Source: Microbacterium dauci
Lineage (GTDB): Bacteria > Actinomycetota > Actinomycetes > Actinomycetales > Microbacteriaceae
Direction of reading: 5' to 3'
NCBI RefSeq assembly: GCF_030065535.1
Contig: NZ_JASJND010000001.1
Coordinates: 186,001-250,000, forward strand
DNA: 64,000 nt
A program made the translations under genes and the position numbers. Below are positions 1-8,484 of the stretch, in pieces. The notes under the pieces were generated by a model that ran no database searches, was not told where the DNA came from, and saw nothing but the letters and a program-made list of their open reading frames with translations. Position 1 is the stretch's first letter, and each line of letters opens with the position of its first letter.

Positions 1-627
1 TACCTCGGGCCCGCGGCGTCCCTCGTCCTCGCACGCCGTCCCGAGACGGTCGCGGCCGCCGGTCGCGTGCAGGCGTGGGTGATCGGGTCGGGGACGAATG
101 CCGCGTCTCGAGACGCCGCCGAGACCGAGGCCCTGCGCGAGGTGCTCGAAGGCAGTGTGCCCGTCGTCGTCGACGCCGGCGCGCTCGACCTTGCGCCGGC
201 GGCATCCGCTCCGGTCATCGTGACGCCGCACGCCGGGGAGCACGGGCAGCTGCGCGACGCGCTCGGACTGGATGCCGACGTCGACAGCCCGGCGGAGACC
301 GCGACCGCACTCGGCGCCGTCGTCGTCCGCAAGGGCGCGCGCTCCGAGATCGCCGCACCGGGACTCGATTCCCTGGTGGTGGAGGCGCCGACATCGTGGC
401 TCGCGACCGCCGGCACGGGCGACGTGCTCGCCGGGATCGTCGGTGCGCTGGCCGCGGGAGCGGATGCCACCGACGCGCCCACGCTGCAGCGGATCGCCGC
501 CTCGGCGGTGTGGCTGCACGGGCAGGCGGCATCCGCAGCGGTGGCAGCGAACGGCGGCGGGCCGATCGTCGCGCTCGACGTGGCCGAGCACATCCCGGGT
601 GTGATCGGGCGCGTGCTGCGACGCTGA
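1..627 (+). CDS. nnrD: ADP-dependent NAD(P)H-hydrate dehydratase, 5' truncated
   Basis: This is the C-terminal part of the enzyme that dehydrates damaged NAD(P)H hydrates using ADP or ATP, in the cytoplasm. The reading frame is open from base 1, so the start lies outside the window. Family features visible are VIGSGT near residue 27, VIVTPHAGE (about residue 75), a VVRKGA strand, and the glycine-rich TAGTGDVLAGIVGALAAGA (about residues 136-154) that is diagnostic of YjeF C-terminal (ribokinase-like) dehydratases. An ATG or GTG inside the frame, such as the GTG at 67, is not the true start because homology continues upstream. The gene ends 29 bases before a separate promoter for the next gene, so the two are probably not cotranscribed from the same start. 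Confidence 0.85.
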   Translation, partial: YLGPAASLVLARRPETVAAAGRVQAWVIGSGTNAASRDAAETEALREVLEGSVPVVVDAGALDLAPAASAPVIVTPHAGEHGQLRDALGLDADVDSPAETATALGAVVVRKGARSEIAAPGLDSLVVEAPTSWLATAGTGDVLAGIVGALAAGADATDAPTLQRIAASAVWLHGQAASAAVAANGGGPIVALDVAEHIPGVIGRVLRR

Positions 628-644
628 CGCGGAGACCCCGCTCG

Positions 645-659
645 TAGGATGGGGTCGTG
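645..659 (+). promoter_or_regulatory. Leaderless promoter of the GT87-like gene
   Basis: The hexamer TAGGAT at 645-650 is followed by six bases and the GTG start at 657. No Shine-Dalgarno is possible in that space. The same geometry recurs throughout the window, which argues for transcription starting at the G of the GTG. Confidence 0.55.
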
Positions 660-1862
660 ACGAATCGGGTCGTGCTGTGGATCGCATTCGCCGTCGTCCA
701 CCTCGTCGTCGCCTGGCTCGGATTCTTCATGCCGAACGAGCCCATGGGGGACGTGTACCGCGTCTACGAGCCGTGGTCCGCCGCCGCCTGGGAGGGTCGC
801 GGCATCGTCGGCGTCACCGAGGCGTGGGTGTATCCGCAGCTCGCGCTCCTGCCGATGCTCCTCGCGCACGCACCGGGTGCGCTCCTCGGCGACTACACGC
901 TCGGGTGGGCCGTCCTCGTGACGGCCGTCGACGCCGTCGCGTTCGCGGTCCTGGTCGGCGCGGGGCGCTCGCACGGCCGCGTCGTCGCGGCGTGGTTCTG
1001 GCTCGTCGCGATCGCCTGCCTCGGCCCGGTCGGGATGTACCGGCTCGACGGCATGACGGTGCCGCTGGCGATCATCGCGCTGCTCTGGCTCGTCGGTCGA
1101 CCCTGGGCGGCATCCATCCTGCTCGCGGCGGCGACCTGGATGAAGGTCTGGCCGGCAGCGCTGCTCGCGGCGGCACTCGTCGCCATCCGCCGCCGCGGTG
1201 CCGTCGTCGGCGGTGCCGCGATCGTGACGGCGCTCGTCATCGGGGGCGTCGTCGCGGCCGGCGGCGGCGCGCACGCGCTCGGATTCGTCGCGGGGCAGAC
1301 CGGCCGCGGCCTGCAGGTCGAGGCGCCGATCAGTGCGCCCTACCTCTGGGGTGCGCTCCTGCGCGTCGACGGGTTCTGGGTGTTCTACGACCAGGAACTG
1401 CTGACCTTCCAGGTGACCGGCAGCCAGGTCGACGTCGTCATCGCCGTCATGACGCCGGTGCTCGCGGTGACGGCGCTCGCCATCGCCGGGATCGGCGCGT
1501 GGAAGGCGTCGCGAGGGGTGTCGTTCGTACGGCTCTTCCCGCCCCTCGCTCTCGCGCTCGTGGCGGCGCTCATCGTCTGCAACAAGGTCGGGTCGCCGCA
1601 GTTCCAGACCTGGCTGTTCCCGGTGATCGTCTTGGGGCTCGTCGTCGACCGTCGACGGTGGGCGCTGCCCGGTGTCCTCGTCCTCGCGGTCGCCGGGCTC
1701 ACCCAGCTCGTGTACCCCGTGCTGTACATGGGGATCTTGTACCCCGAGCCGATCGCAGTGACGGTGCTTTCCGTCCGGAACCTGCTCCTGTTCGCGTTGC
1801 TGGCCTGGATGGTCGTCCGGCTCGTGCGCCTGCCCGTCCCCACTCGCCCCGCCCTCGTCTGA
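657..1862 (+). CDS. Integral membrane glycosyltransferase-like protein (GT87 / DUF2029 type)
   Basis: A polytopic membrane protein of 401 residues with about nine or ten hydrophobic segments. The layout resembles the GT87/DUF2029 family of polyprenyl-phosphate-mannose-dependent mannosyltransferases: a first transmembrane helix (about residues 7-24), then an extracytoplasmic loop carrying the acidic motif MGDVYRVYEPW (residues 30-40, Asp32 a candidate catalytic residue). The family assignment rests on this loop and on topology, so the sugar and acceptor are unknown. It would act at the outer face of the membrane in envelope glycan synthesis. The GTG start is chosen because it lies six bases after a TAGGAT hexamer. 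The next gene follows after 12 bases with its own GGAGG. Confidence 0.65.
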   Translation: MTNRVVLWIAFAVVHLVVAWLGFFMPNEPMGDVYRVYEPWSAAAWEGRGIVGVTEAWVYPQLALLPMLLAHAPGALLGDYTLGWAVLVTAVDAVAFAVLVGAGRSHGRVVAAWFWLVAIACLGPVGMYRLDGMTVPLAIIALLWLVGRPWAASILLAAATWMKVWPAALLAAALVAIRRRGAVVGGAAIVTALVIGGVVAAGGGAHALGFVAGQTGRGLQVEAPISAPYLWGALLRVDGFWVFYDQELLTFQVTGSQVDVVIAVMTPVLAVTALAIAGIGAWKASRGVSFVRLFPPLALALVAALIVCNKVGSPQFQTWLFPVIVLGLVVDRRRWALPGVLVLAVAGLTQLVYPVLYMGILYPEPIAVTVLSVRNLLLFALLAWMVVRLVRLPVPTRPALV

Positions 1863-1874
1863 CCGGAGGTTCCC

Positions 1875-2216
1875 ATGCTCATCGCCTTCTCCGTCGCCCC
1901 CAGCGGCACCGGCCGCCCCGACGCGTCGGTGCACGACGCGGTCGCCGCCGCGGTCTCGGTGGTCCGTGCCTCGGGGCTCCCGCACCGGACCGGCTCGATG
2001 TTCACCGAGATCGAGGGGGAGTGGGACGAGGTGATGGCGGTCGTGAAGGGCGCCGTCGACGCCGTCACCCCGTTCGGCTCGCGGGTCTCGCTCGTCCTCA
2101 AGGCTGACATCCGGCCGGGGTACGTCGGAGAGATCGACGGGAAGGTGGAACGTCTCGAGGCCGCGATCGAATCGATTCGTGCCACGGCCTCGGGCGGCAG
2201 TACCATCGCGGAGTGA
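1875..2216 (+). CDS. Thiamine-binding protein, MTH1187/YkoF-like
   Basis: A 113-residue protein of the MTH1187/YqgV (DUF77) family, small ferredoxin-fold proteins, some of which bind thiamine. The N-terminal strand MLIAFSVAPSGTG, the central TGSMFTEIEGEWDEVMAVVKGAV and the VSLVLKADIRPG segment are typical. A good GGAGG (1864-1868) precedes the ATG. The last bases overlap the GTG of the following MFS gene in a GTGA arrangement, indicating translational coupling. Whether it handles thiamine here or acts in some unrelated way cannot be told from the sequence. Confidence 0.75.
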   Translation: MLIAFSVAPSGTGRPDASVHDAVAAAVSVVRASGLPHRTGSMFTEIEGEWDEVMAVVKGAVDAVTPFGSRVSLVLKADIRPGYVGEIDGKVERLEAAIESIRATASGGSTIAE

Positions 2217-3448
2217 CCACCCCCTCGCGCCGCCACACCACCGGAGCTCTCCTCGCGCTCGCGATCGGCAGCTTCGGCATCGGGATGACCGAGTTCGTCG
2301 TGATGGGGCTGCTTCCCGAGATCGCGCGCGAACTGCTCCCGACCGTCTGGCAGGCGAGCCAGGAGGACGCGATCGCGCAGGCCGGGTGGCTCATCAGCTT
2401 CTATGCCCTCGGTGTCGTCATCGGCGCCCCCACGATCGCGGGGTCGGTCGCGAAGTATCCGCGGCACCGGGTCATGATCGCGCTCGCGTTCGCACTGACG
2501 GTCTTCAACCTGCTGACGCTCGTCCTCCCGACGTTCGAGCTCGTCGCCGCGTCGCGCCTGCTCGCAGGCCTCCCGCACGGCGCCTATTTCGGGATCGGCG
2601 CGCTCATCGCCGCCGAGGTCATGGGCCCCGGCAACCGGGCGAAGGGCGTCGCGTTCGTGCTTACGGGCCTCACCGTGGCGAACGTCGTCGGGGTGCCGAT
2701 CGGCACGTTCCTCGGTCAGCACTTCGGATGGCGGTGGGCGCACCTGCTCGTCGTCCTCATCTTCGCGGTGGCGACCATCGCCATCTTCGCAACGGTGCCG
2801 CAGCGCGCGGGCGAGCCGTCTCGGACGCTCCGCGCCGAACTCAGCGTCTTCCGGATCGGTCAGGTCTGGTTCACGCTGGGCATCGCTGCCGTCGGTTTCG
2901 GTGGCTTCTTCGCCGTGTACTCATACGTCGCGACGCTCGTCACCGAGGTCGCCGGGTCGCCGCAATGGATGGTGCCACTCACGCTCGTCGTCGTCGGTCT
3001 GGGCATGACGATCGGCAACCTCGTCGGCGGACACCTCGCCGACGTGAACCTCAAGCGCTCGCTGCTCGGGCTGCTGAGCGCCCTGATCCTCACCCAGCTC
3101 CTGCTCGCGCTCACGGCTGGATGGATCGTCACGCTCGTCTTCTTCGCCTTCGCGGTCAGCTTCGCGGCGTCCGCGGTGAGCCCCACGATCCAGACGCGCC
3201 TCATGGACGTCGCGGGCGACAACCAATCGATTGCCGCCGCGCTCAACCACTCCGCGTTCAACATGGGCAATGCGCTCGGCGCGGCCCTCGGCGGTGCGGT
3301 CATCGCGGCGGGGTTCGGCTACGCCGCGCCCGTCTGGGCGGGGATGTTCCTGGCGGTCGGCGGCCTCGTCGTCGCGATCATCGGGTTCGGCGTCGAACGC
3401 CGTGGCGTCGCCGCCCGCGCTGCGGCACAGGAGAACATCACGGTGTGA
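2213..3448 (+). CDS. MFS transporter, drug/arabinose efflux type
   Basis: A 411-residue, twelve-helix major facilitator of the AraJ/YdhP drug-exporter group. The opening helix carries GSFGIGMTEFVVMGLLPEIA, the hallmark of this group, and the signature loop between helices 2 and 3 is present. It should export a small molecule by proton antiport at the inner membrane; the substrate is not deducible. The start is a GTG whose last two bases are shared with the TGA of the preceding gene, and no other start fits. The gene ends directly at the FAD oxidoreductase, so the 1875-4896 block probably forms one transcript. Confidence 0.85.
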   Translation: MTTPSRRHTTGALLALAIGSFGIGMTEFVVMGLLPEIARELLPTVWQASQEDAIAQAGWLISFYALGVVIGAPTIAGSVAKYPRHRVMIALAFALTVFNLLTLVLPTFELVAASRLLAGLPHGAYFGIGALIAAEVMGPGNRAKGVAFVLTGLTVANVVGVPIGTFLGQHFGWRWAHLLVVLIFAVATIAIFATVPQRAGEPSRTLRAELSVFRIGQVWFTLGIAAVGFGGFFAVYSYVATLVTEVAGSPQWMVPLTLVVVGLGMTIGNLVGGHLADVNLKRSLLGLLSALILTQLLLALTAGWIVTLVFFAFAVSFAASAVSPTIQTRLMDVAGDNQSIAAALNHSAFNMGNALGAALGGAVIAAGFGYAAPVWAGMFLAVGGLVVAIIGFGVERRGVAARAAAQENITV

Positions 3449-3450
3449 GC

Positions 3451-4896
3451 ATGCGCGATGCGGTGGTCGTCGGATCCGGCCCGAACGGGCTGGCCGCGGC
3501 CGTGACGCTCGCCCGCGCCGGCCTGTCGGTGCTCCTCATCGAAGCCGCGCCGCAGCTCGGCGGCGGCACCCGGACCGACGAGCTCACCCTTCCCGGATAT
3601 CGGCACGACATCTGCTCGGCGGTGCATCCGCTCGCCTTCGAGTCGCCGTTCTTCCGCGCCTTCGGACTCACCGACCGGGTGCCCTTCGTCGTCCCGGAGG
3701 CGTCGTACGCGCAGCCGCTCGACGACGGCCCCGCGGCGATCGCCTACCGCGACCTGGAGCGCACCGCCGACACGCTTCGCGGCGACGGCGCCCGATACGC
3801 GCGACTGCTGGCACCGCTCGCCGCACGCGCCGCCGAGGTCGCCGAGACCACGGGTGGGTCGCTGGTGCGGATGCCGCGGCATCCGCTGACCGCCGCCCGA
3901 CTGGCTGCGGCGACACTCGACCAGGGCGGCCCGTGGTGGGATAGGGGGTTCTCGGCCGAGGCGGCGCCCGCGCTCCTGGCCGGCGTGGCCGCCCACGCGA
4001 TCTTGCCGATGCCGGGGCTCGCCGCGGCCGGCGCGGGGCTCGTGCTCGGGGCCTACGGGCATGCCCGCGGCTGGCCGATCCCGGTCGGCGGCAGTCAGCG
4101 GATCGCCGACGCGCTCGAAGCCGACCTGCGCGCACACGGCGGCGAGATCGTCACCGGCACGACGATCCGGAGCCTCGACGAGCTGCCGCCCTCGCGCGCG
4201 GTGCTGCTCGACATCGCGCCGCCGGCGCTGTTGCGCATGGCGGGTGACCGGCTCCCCGCCGCGTATCGACGGGCGTTGGCGCGGTTCCGTTTCGGCGGTG
4301 CCGTCGCGAAGGTCGACTTCGCGTTGTCGGCGCCGGTGCCGTGGCGCGACCCGGCGGTCGCCGAGGCTGGCACGGTGCACCTCGGTGGCACGCGAGCCGA
4401 GATCGCGGCATCCGAACGGGCAGTCGCACGGGGCGAAGTGCCCGCGAACCCCTACGTCCTGGTGTCGCAGCCGTCGCTGTTCGACGACACCCGTGCGCCC
4501 ACCGGCGCGCACACGTTGTGGGCGTACACGCATGTCCCAGCCGGCAGTGGCGTCGACCGTACCGAGGCCGTGACCGCGCAGATCGAGCGGTTCGCGCCGG
4601 GGTTCCGCGATGTCGTCGTCGCACACGCGTCGCGGACCGCGGTGCAGGTGGCATCCCACAACCCGAACTACATCGACGGGGATATCGCGGCCGGTGCGCC
4701 GAGCCTTCGACAGCTGCTTCGTCGGCCGACGCTGTCGCCGGAGCCTTGGCGCACGCCCTTGCCGGGGGTCTACCTGTCGTCGGCGTCGACGAGTCCGGGC
4801 CCGGGCGTCCACGGCCTGGCGGGATGGCACGCCGCGCGCAGCGCACTGCGGCGCGAGTTCGGCATCACGACGATGCCAGACCTCTCGCCCGTCTGA
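3451..4896 (+). CDS. FAD-dependent oxidoreductase, phytoene desaturase-like
   Basis: A protein of 481 residues with an N-terminal dinucleotide-binding fold (VVGSGPNGLAAAVTLARAGL followed by the acidic VLLIEA end of strand 2) and the C-terminal flavin motif PGPGVHGLAGWHAA typical of CrtI-type and FAD-dependent amine oxidase-like enzymes. It belongs to the NAD(P)/FAD oxidoreductase family often labelled phytoene desaturase. No carotenoid genes lie nearby, so a desaturase role is not supported; substrate unknown. The ATG at 3451 is used here. A GTG at 3445, overlapping the MFS stop in GTGA and 11 bases after an AGGAG, is an equally good start. It converges on metX with only one base between the two stop codons. 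Confidence 0.8.
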   Translation: MRDAVVVGSGPNGLAAAVTLARAGLSVLLIEAAPQLGGGTRTDELTLPGYRHDICSAVHPLAFESPFFRAFGLTDRVPFVVPEASYAQPLDDGPAAIAYRDLERTADTLRGDGARYARLLAPLAARAAEVAETTGGSLVRMPRHPLTAARLAAATLDQGGPWWDRGFSAEAAPALLAGVAAHAILPMPGLAAAGAGLVLGAYGHARGWPIPVGGSQRIADALEADLRAHGGEIVTGTTIRSLDELPPSRAVLLDIAPPALLRMAGDRLPAAYRRALARFRFGGAVAKVDFALSAPVPWRDPAVAEAGTVHLGGTRAEIAASERAVARGEVPANPYVLVSQPSLFDDTRAPTGAHTLWAYTHVPAGSGVDRTEAVTAQIERFAPGFRDVVVAHASRTAVQVASHNPNYIDGDIAAGAPSLRQLLRRPTLSPEPWRTPLPGVYLSSASTSPGPGVHGLAGWHAARSALRREFGITTMPDLSPV

Positions 4897-4897
4897 G

Positions 4898-6100
4898 TCA
4901 GCTCGCGAGCAGTCGTCGCAGGTGCACCGCGACCGCGGCGGTCTCGATGAGGAAGCCGTCGTGCCCGAAGTCGCTCGAGAGGACGACCGTGTCATCGTCG
5001 ATCGTCGAGCGGATGCCGCGTGCGATGCGGTGCTGCCCTTCGACCGGGAACAGTCGATCGCTGTCGATCCCGAGGACGAGCGTCCGCGCCGTCACGCGTG
5101 CAAGGGCATCCTCGACGCCGCCGCGGTCCCGCCCGACGTCGTGGGAGTTCATCGCCTCGACGAGGGTGAGGTAGCTGTTCGCGTCGAAGCGGCGGGTGAA
5201 GCGGTTGCCGTGGAAGTCGAGGTAGCTCTCGACGGCGTAGCGACCGCCCTCGCCGAACGGGCTCTTGTCTGACTGCCACGAGCGTTGGAACCGCTGGTTC
5301 AACTCGGTCGGCGTCCGGTAGTTCAGGAGGGCCATGCGCCGGGCGAGCGACAGGCCGCGGTGCGGACCATCGCCGTCGGCGGCGTCGTAGTACGACCCAC
5401 CCGCGAACCGCGGGTCCATCTGGATGGCCGCGAGCTGCACGGAGTTGAGGGCGACCTGGTCGGCGGTCGTCGTCGGCGGCGAGCACAGCACGGCAAGGCG
5501 TTCGACACGGTCGGGGAGGCCGACGGCCCACTCGAGGGCGTGCATGCCGCCCATCGAGCCGCCCACGACGGCGCCCCAACGGTCGATGCCGAGGGCGTCG
5601 GCGAGCAGCACCTGCGCGGCGACCTGGTCGCGGATCGTCAGGAACGGGAAGCGGGACGCCCACTCGTACCCGTCGGGCGCGATGCTCGAGGGGCCCGTCG
5701 AGCCCTGGCAGCCACCCAGGATGTTCGGGGCGACGACGAACCAGCGGTCGGTGTCGATCGCGGCTCCGGGGCCGACGATGTCGCCCCACCAGCCTTCGGT
5801 CGCGTGGCCCGGGCCCGCTTCGCCGCGGACGTGGCTGTCGCCGGTGAGGGCGTGCAGGATGAGGATCGCGTTGTCGCGGGCGGGGGAGAGCTCGCCCCAG
5901 GTCTCATAGGCGAGTCGGATGCCGGGGAGTCGTTCGCCGCCCTCGGTCGTGAACGCGCCGAGCGACGCGAAGCGGCGCTGGCCGGCCGGGTCGCCGTCGC
6001 GCCATGCGCCGGTTGCGGGCGGGCGGCCGAGGAGCAGGCGCGCGTCGGCCTCGGTCACGGGCGCCGAGGGCACCGTGTCTTCCGAGGTCTGCCAGTCCAT
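4898..6100 (-). CDS. metX: Homoserine O-acetyltransferase
   Basis: An alpha/beta-hydrolase fold enzyme of about 400 residues that acetylates homoserine with acetyl-CoA, the first committed step of methionine synthesis. The nucleophile elbow VVGGSMGGMHALEWA contains the catalytic Ser. The LHALTGDSHV oxyanion region, GIDSDRLFPVEGQ (catalytic Asp) and SDFGHDGFL (catalytic His) complete the site. GGCQGSTGP is the family signature. The start ATG at 6100 is preferred because GAGAAT lies seven bases upstream; the in-frame ATG at 6109 is the alternative. It sits downstream of metY with a strong hairpin between them, so the two methionine genes are probably expressed from separate promoters. Confidence 0.93.
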   Translation of the reverse strand: MDWQTSEDTVPSAPVTEADARLLLGRPPATGAWRDGDPAGQRRFASLGAFTTEGGERLPGIRLAYETWGELSPARDNAILILHALTGDSHVRGEAGPGHATEGWWGDIVGPGAAIDTDRWFVVAPNILGGCQGSTGPSSIAPDGYEWASRFPFLTIRDQVAAQVLLADALGIDRWGAVVGGSMGGMHALEWAVGLPDRVERLAVLCSPPTTTADQVALNSVQLAAIQMDPRFAGGSYYDAADGDGPHRGLSLARRMALLNYRTPTELNQRFQRSWQSDKSPFGEGGRYAVESYLDFHGNRFTRRFDANSYLTLVEAMNSHDVGRDRGGVEDALARVTARTLVLGIDSDRLFPVEGQHRIARGIRSTIDDDTVVLSSDFGHDGFLIETAAVAVHLRRLLAS

Positions 6101-6113
6101 GGCATCCATTCTC
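6098..6113 (-). promoter_or_regulatory. Possible leaderless promoter of metX
   Basis: On the minus strand, GAGAAT (6108-6113) precedes the ATG at 6100 by seven bases. The hexamer matches NANNNT only and is identical to the one before the alpha/beta hydrolase gene at 20866. Confidence 0.35.
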
Positions 6114-6167
6114 ACGGCGGGATCCGGCCGCGGCCCGCGTGTTACGTCATGCGGGGTCACCCGGACG

Positions 6168-6206
6168 CACGACACCCCGCCGCGGCGAACCGGGCGGGGT
6201 GTCGTG
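6168..6206 (-). terminator. Hairpin terminator downstream of metY
   Basis: A perfect 14-base-pair inverted repeat (6168-6181 with 6193-6206) around an 11-base loop, immediately after the metY stop. There is no U-tract, as is common in high-GC actinobacteria. It should limit read-through into metX. Confidence 0.6.
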
Positions 6207-6217
6207 GACGGTGCGTG

Positions 6218-7540
6218 TCAGGCGCGTGCGGCCTCGGAGACGCGGCGCGCGGCGGCGAGAGCCTGCTCGAGGTCGGCCTTGAGATCGTCGATGTTCTCGA
6301 GCCCGACCGACAGGCGCACGAGGCCCGGCGTCACCCCCGACGTGAGCTGCTGCTCGGGCGTGAGCTGCGAGTGCGTCGTGGATGCCGGGTGGATGACCAG
6401 CGAGCGGACGTCGCCGATGTTGGCGAGGTGGCTGAACAGGGTGAGCGAGTTGACGAACTCGCGGCCCGCCTCGACACCGCCCTTGAGCTCGAACGACAGC
6501 ACCGCGCCGACGCCCTTCGGGGCGTAGCGGTTCGCTGCGGCGTACCAGGGCGAGGTGGGCAGCCCGGAGTAGTTCACGGACGCCACGTCGGCGTGGTTCT
6601 CGAGCCACTCGGCGATCTCCTGCGCGTTCTGCACGTGTCGCTCGATGCGCAGCGAGAGGGTCTCGACGCCCTGGATGAGGTTCCACGCACTCTGCGGCGA
6701 GATGGCCGAGCCGAGGTCGCGGAGCAGCTGCACCCGCGCCTTGATGATGTACGCGAGCGCGTCGCCGACCGCGGCGGTGTAGACCGCGCCGTGGTACGAC
6801 TCGTCGGGGGTCGTGAGGCCGGGGAACCGGTCGCTGTGCTGCGACCACGGGAAGGTGCCGCCGTCGATGATGGCGCCGCCGATGGTCGTGCCGTGGCCGC
6901 CGAGGAACTTCGTGACCGAGTGCACGACGATGTCGGCACCGTGCTCGAACGGACGGATGAGGTACGGCGTCGCGATCGTGTTGTCGACGATGAGCGGGAC
7001 GCCCGCGTCGTGTGCGACGTCGGCGACGGTGCGGATGTCGAGCACGTTGATCTTCGGGTTGCCGATGGTCTCGGCGAAGAAGAGCTTCGTGTTCGGGCGG
7101 ACAGCGCGGCGCCACTCCTCGGCGTCGTCCTGGTTCTCGACGAACGTCGTCTCGATGCCGAGCTTCGCGAGCGTGTACTTGAAGAGGTTGTAGGTGCCGC
7201 CGTAGATCGAGCTCGACGAGACGATGTGGTCGCCGGCCTGCGCGATGTTGAGGACGGCGAAGGTCTCCGCGGCCTGGCCGGATGCGACGAGCAGGGCACC
7301 GGTGCCGCCCTCGAGACCGGCGAGTCGCTGCTCGAGCACGTCCTGCGTCGGGTTCTGGATGCGCGTGTAGATGTTGCCGAACTCGGCCAGCGCGAACAGG
7401 TTCGCGGCGTGGTCGGCGTTGTCGAACACGTACGACGTCGTCTGGTAGATCGGCGTCGCCCGGGCCTTGGTGACCGGGTCCGGAGCGGCGCCGGTGTGGA
7501 TCTGCTTCGTCTCGAAGCGCCAGTTCTCGGGTGCGGACAT
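6218..7540 (-). CDS. metY: O-acetylhomoserine sulfhydrylase (aminocarboxypropyltransferase)
   Basis: A 440-residue PLP enzyme of the Cys/Met metabolism family that converts O-acetylhomoserine plus sulfide (or methanethiol) to homocysteine (or methionine). Visible features are RIQNPTQDVLEQRLAGLEGG, the substrate and phosphate-binding GGTYNLFKYTL region, and the PLP lysine in HSVTKFLGGHGT. It pairs functionally with MetX, which makes its substrate. The ATG at 7540 is preceded by GGGAG about seven bases upstream and starts the conserved ENWRFETKQIHTG; the frame stays open further but without homology. I looked for a SAM riboswitch in the 152-base upstream region and saw none. Confidence 0.92.
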   Translation of the reverse strand: MSAPENWRFETKQIHTGAAPDPVTKARATPIYQTTSYVFDNADHAANLFALAEFGNIYTRIQNPTQDVLEQRLAGLEGGTGALLVASGQAAETFAVLNIAQAGDHIVSSSSIYGGTYNLFKYTLAKLGIETTFVENQDDAEEWRRAVRPNTKLFFAETIGNPKINVLDIRTVADVAHDAGVPLIVDNTIATPYLIRPFEHGADIVVHSVTKFLGGHGTTIGGAIIDGGTFPWSQHSDRFPGLTTPDESYHGAVYTAAVGDALAYIIKARVQLLRDLGSAISPQSAWNLIQGVETLSLRIERHVQNAQEIAEWLENHADVASVNYSGLPTSPWYAAANRYAPKGVGAVLSFELKGGVEAGREFVNSLTLFSHLANIGDVRSLVIHPASTTHSQLTPEQQLTSGVTPGLVRLSVGLENIDDLKADLEQALAAARRVSEAARA

Positions 7541-7680
7541 GTCAGGCTCCCTGCGTCTATGTAGTGGGGGTGCGACGGATGCCGCGACCGGGTACGACGT
7601 TACGAGCGGGCGGCATCCGCGACAACGGCACGAGACACGGGACGTAACGTGCCGCGGCCTGGGCATTCGTCTGGCGGCGC

Positions 7681-7695
7681 TAGCGTGGAGCCATG
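7681..7695 (+). promoter_or_regulatory. Leaderless promoter of the SDR gene
   Basis: TAGCGT (7681-7686) is followed by GGAGCC and the ATG at 7693: a hexamer, six bases, then the start codon. Confidence 0.55.
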
Positions 7696-8478
7696 GCGAA
7701 TCGACGTGCAGTGGTGACCGGTGCGAGCTCGGGGATCGGTGAGGCCGTTGTGCGCGCACTCCGGTCGAGCGGGTGGGACGTCGTCGGCGTCGCCCGACGC
7801 GCGTCACGGCTCGAGGAACTTGACGCCGAGGTCGGGTCGCGGTCGGTCGCAGCCGACCTCACGAAAGAAGCCGATGTCACCGCGCTCGCCGCGCACCTCG
7901 CCGAGACCGGACCGGTGCACGCGCTGGTGCACGTCGCCGGCGGCGCGCGGGGGACCGACCGCGTCGAGGACGGCTCCGCCGCCGACTGGCAGTGGATGTT
8001 CGAGGTCAACGTCCTGTCGGCGCAGCTGCTGACGGCGGCGCTGCTGCCGTTGCTGCGGCGTGCGGCGCACGAGGACGGCCACGCGGACACCCTGTATGTG
8101 ACCTCCACTGCGGCGCAGACCGCCTACCCGGGCGGCGCCGGCTACAACGCCGCGAAGGCGGGGGAGTCGATGCTCGTGCACGCGCTGCGGTTGGAGCTGA
8201 ACGGCGAGCCGATCCGCGTCGTCGAGATCGCGCCCGGCATGGTCTACACCGAAGAGTTCTCGCTCAACCGGTTGGGCGGCGACCGCGCCGCAGCCGAGAA
8301 GGTCTACGACGGTGTCGCCGACCCGCTGACGGCGGGCGACGTCGCCGACGTGATCGCGTACGCGCTGAACGCTCCGGGGCACGTCAACCTCGATCTCGTG
8401 ACGATGCGGCCGGTCGCGCAGTCGGCGCAGCACCTGCTCGCGCGCGGGCCGCTGGTGCCGCGCGTCTTCGAGGGGTAG
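7693..8478 (+). CDS. SDR family NAD(P)-dependent oxidoreductase
   Basis: A 261-residue classical short-chain dehydrogenase. The cofactor motif TGASSGIG lies at residues 9-16, the NVLSA stretch and the STAAQTAYPGGAGYNAAK catalytic region (Ser, Tyr and Lys) follow, and PGMVYTE matches the conserved PG motif after the active site. Basic residues after the second strand (GVARRASRLEEL) favour NADP(H). The alcohol or ketone substrate cannot be predicted. It is a single-gene unit transcribed towards the MFS gene, with stops only a few bases apart. Confidence 0.85.
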   Translation: MANRRAVVTGASSGIGEAVVRALRSSGWDVVGVARRASRLEELDAEVGSRSVAADLTKEADVTALAAHLAETGPVHALVHVAGGARGTDRVEDGSAADWQWMFEVNVLSAQLLTAALLPLLRRAAHEDGHADTLYVTSTAAQTAYPGGAGYNAAKAGESMLVHALRLELNGEPIRVVEIAPGMVYTEEFSLNRLGGDRAAAEKVYDGVADPLTAGDVADVIAYALNAPGHVNLDLVTMRPVAQSAQHLLARGPLVPRVFEG

Positions 8479-8484
8479 CCCGGT

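Noticed and set aside
2179..4896. A 905-codon plus-strand frame apparently fusing an Arg-rich protein to the FAD oxidoreductase
   Set aside because: The first part overlaps the MFS gene out of frame; only the portion from about 3445 has protein character.
7541..7692. Possible SAM riboswitch upstream of metY
   Set aside because: Actinobacterial metX and metY can carry SAM-II or SAM-IV aptamers, but I could not find their conserved core in this 152-base stretch.
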